Shown here: piece by piece, positions 63,003 to 64,000 of the stretch | How the letters are laid out: each line of letters opens with the position of its first letter | Position numbering within the stretch: position 1 is the first letter of the stretch | Assembly: GCA_943736015.1 (NCBI GenBank) | Contig: OX031073.1 | Location: 25,943,210 to 26,007,209 of the forward strand | From: Tridacna crocea | Taxonomy: Eukaryota; Mollusca; Bivalvia; Cardiida; Cardiidae | Direction: 5' to 3' | DNA: 64,000 nt | Made by a program: the position numbers and the translations under genes | Notes under the pieces: model-generated | What the model saw: the letters and a program-made list of their open reading frames with translations, nothing else | The model's database searches: none | Told to the model about the DNA's origin: nothing

Positions 63003-63239
63003 TTAACTCTTAACCACACAATCCCGACTTTTAATGACCCTGGGAAAAAAGCCTTCTGAAAACATTGTAGGGAAAGGAGAAAATGCTGGTAACCAGCATT
63101 TTCTCCTTTTCCTACAATGTATTCTACCCTTCACAAACCAAATTTCGATTTTTTCAGTCACATTTAATTTGTTGTCTGCAAATACTTGCAATATGGATTT
63201 CAAGTCAGTCTATAAGTTTGTTGTTTGGTAAAGACTTAA
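63003..63239 (+). repeat. TPM-A, full length
   Basis: Core ctggtaaccag; outer stem variant paired (cattgtagggaaagg / ccttttcctacaatg in part); small insertion in the right arm. Ends 64 bp before exon 24. Confidence 0.9.
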
Positions 63240-63303
63240 TCAGATTGTCACTTTAAAATACTTGCCAACTTTTTCTGATAAATGTTTTTTTCCCTTGTTT
63301 CAG

Positions 63304-63439
63304 CAAAAGACCTACAGCTCAATGGTGCCTAGATAATCAGTGGATTAAACGATGCTCCTCTGTGCGGACAATGCAACCTCGACCTAGACCAATAGCGACA
63401 GGGAGACTTGCCCATTTTGTTGACAGGAGGAAACATTTG
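63304..63439 (+). CDS. KALRN: Exon 24: kinase C-terminus
   Basis: A 136-nt exon between ttgtttcag and gtacgc. GKRPTAQWCLDNQWIKR holds the subdomain XI Arg (about residue 1230). The tail ends GRLAHFVDRRKHL, comparable to the F-I-E-R-R-K-H motif after the kinase in Trio/Kalirin. It ends in phase 0, so at least one more exon is expected. No convincing match to it is found in the last 560 bp. Confidence 0.94.
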
Positions 63440-63463
63440 GTACGCAGCTATACTAGAAACGTT

Positions 63464-63625
63464 TTTAAACAATCCTGACTGTTAACGATGCTGAGGAAGA
63501 AGCCTTTTGAAAACAATGTGAGAAAATAAGAAAATGCTGAATGAAAGCATTGAATGAAAAGGAGAAAATGCCTGAAACCAGCGTTTTTCTCCTTTTCTAA
63601 CAACATTTTCTACCCTACCTGTGAC
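63464..63625 (+). repeat. TPM-A, decayed core
   Basis: Starts 24 bp after the exon 24 donor; two partial left stems (aagaaaatgctgaatgaaag, then aaaaggagaaaatgcctg); right arm short. Confidence 0.7.
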
Positions 63626-64000
63626 ATAGTCCAAGAGCTTCTGTCTTTGAAACATCTGATGGAAAAAATTATTATCTTTTGCAGATGCTGACTTCATCAT
63701 AATGCTGCGAAAAGATACCGAAAAGATACGAAAGAGAGCAATCTTTAAAAGTAAAATGAGGCAAAGTTCCTTTTGATCTTGTAGTCTGCCATTCATTGCA
63801 AGGGGAGTAACTGTAGCCATGTACAGTGACACTTATAGCCAGGTGGTCATGAAGATTTGATTATTAATTGCAAGATATATTTGTCCATGTGTTGAATATT
63901 TAATTGTAGAAATTGCTGTCAGAGAGCATTGTGATCAAAGAGGTTAACTGTGAAAATGATGTTTTGTTCCTTTTTGTCAAATTTTCAAAAAAAAAGTGTT

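Larger units (their letters stand above)
623..63439 (+). other. KALRN: Trio/Kalirin-type RhoGEF gene, 3' half (24 internal exons)
   Basis: One gene spans almost the whole window. Twenty-four exons bounded by AG and GT join with compatible phases into 1273 codons without a stop. Domains along this fragment: linker 1-123, DH 125-303, PH 304-435, polar linker 441-641, SH3 ~645-712, Ig ~775-868, FN3 ~873-965, kinase ~988-1250. This order is that of Kalirin and Trio; an FN3 between Ig and kinase is the Kalirin arrangement. In the family, DH2-PH acts as an exchange factor for Rho-type GTPases in neuronal and cytoskeletal signalling. Upstream parts and the last exon are outside the window. Extra alternative exons in the long introns cannot be excluded. 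Whether it is orthologous to vertebrate TRIO, KALRN or both is not decidable here. Confidence 0.93.

Noticed and set aside
17277-63231. Many short open frames encode variants of a peptide with ENIVGKGENAGNQHFLLFPQ
   Set aside because: All lie inside TPM copies and are translations of the palindromic core. They occur in both orientations and differ with arm frame, so they are not genes.
63910-64000. Possible last exon after attgtag
   Set aside because: The acceptor lacks a pyrimidine tract, and the translation (KLLSESIVIKEVNCEN) does not resemble the post-kinase tail of the family.

Overview
The window is eukaryotic, AT-rich, intron-dominated animal DNA. It carries one multi-exon gene on the + strand, the 3' half of a Trio/Kalirin-type Rho guanine-nucleotide exchange factor. 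I could place 24 internal coding exons (623..63439). Their splice phases join without a break into 3819 nt (1273 codons). Domain order is: acidic linker, second DH (RhoGEF) domain, PH domain, long polar linker, second SH3, Ig, FN3, serine/threonine kinase. The upstream half (spectrin repeats, first DH-PH, first SH3 in known family members) and the last exon lie outside the window. Short exons, large introns and the repeats suggest a lophotrochozoan, most likely a bivalve mollusc. That is an inference from general familiarity with molluscan repeats, not a species identification.

About 4-5% of the sequence by my exon sum (3.8 of 64 kb) codes for protein; most of the rest is repeats. The dominant family, named here TPM (TTAA-flanked palindromic MITE), has roughly 100 recognisable copies or fragments of about 215-235 bp, in nearly every intron and in both orientations. 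TPM ends read TTAA-CYCWTTACCA-. The middle is a near-perfect palindrome of about 65 bp, centred on CTGGTAACCAG in the forward orientation (+) and CTGGTTACCAG in the reverse (-). TPM-A is the main type; TPM-A2 has TTTCCCAAAC-type ends; TPM-B has unrelated outer arms around a related palindrome. Several copies are nested inside others exactly at TTAA, so the sequence itself shows TTAA-targeted insertion.

Other repeats are: two further fold-back families (FB-2, FB-3); several elements with terminal inverted repeats (TIRs); an internally deleted mariner-like element; tRNA-derived SINEs, one with a clear 12-bp target duplication inside a TPM; a ~80-bp satellite (3594..4826); a 35-bp minisatellite of about 60 units (21610..23750); and long elements with internal tandem repeats at 28411..29165, 38979..39430 and 58936..60622.

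By region: 1-9 kb, linker exons 1-4 and DH2 start; 12.7-26.3 kb, DH2 exons 5-9; 27-31.6 kb, PH exons and linker; 39.8-40.3 kb, one long linker exon; 49-50.1 kb, SH3; 51.9-54.4 kb, Ig and FN3; 55-63.4 kb, kinase. No other credible protein-coding gene, rRNA, CRISPR array or intact tRNA was seen. The predicted protein would activate Rho-family GTPases through DH2-PH and carries a C-terminal kinase with most catalytic motifs intact, except a Gly-to-Glu change in the glycine-rich loop.
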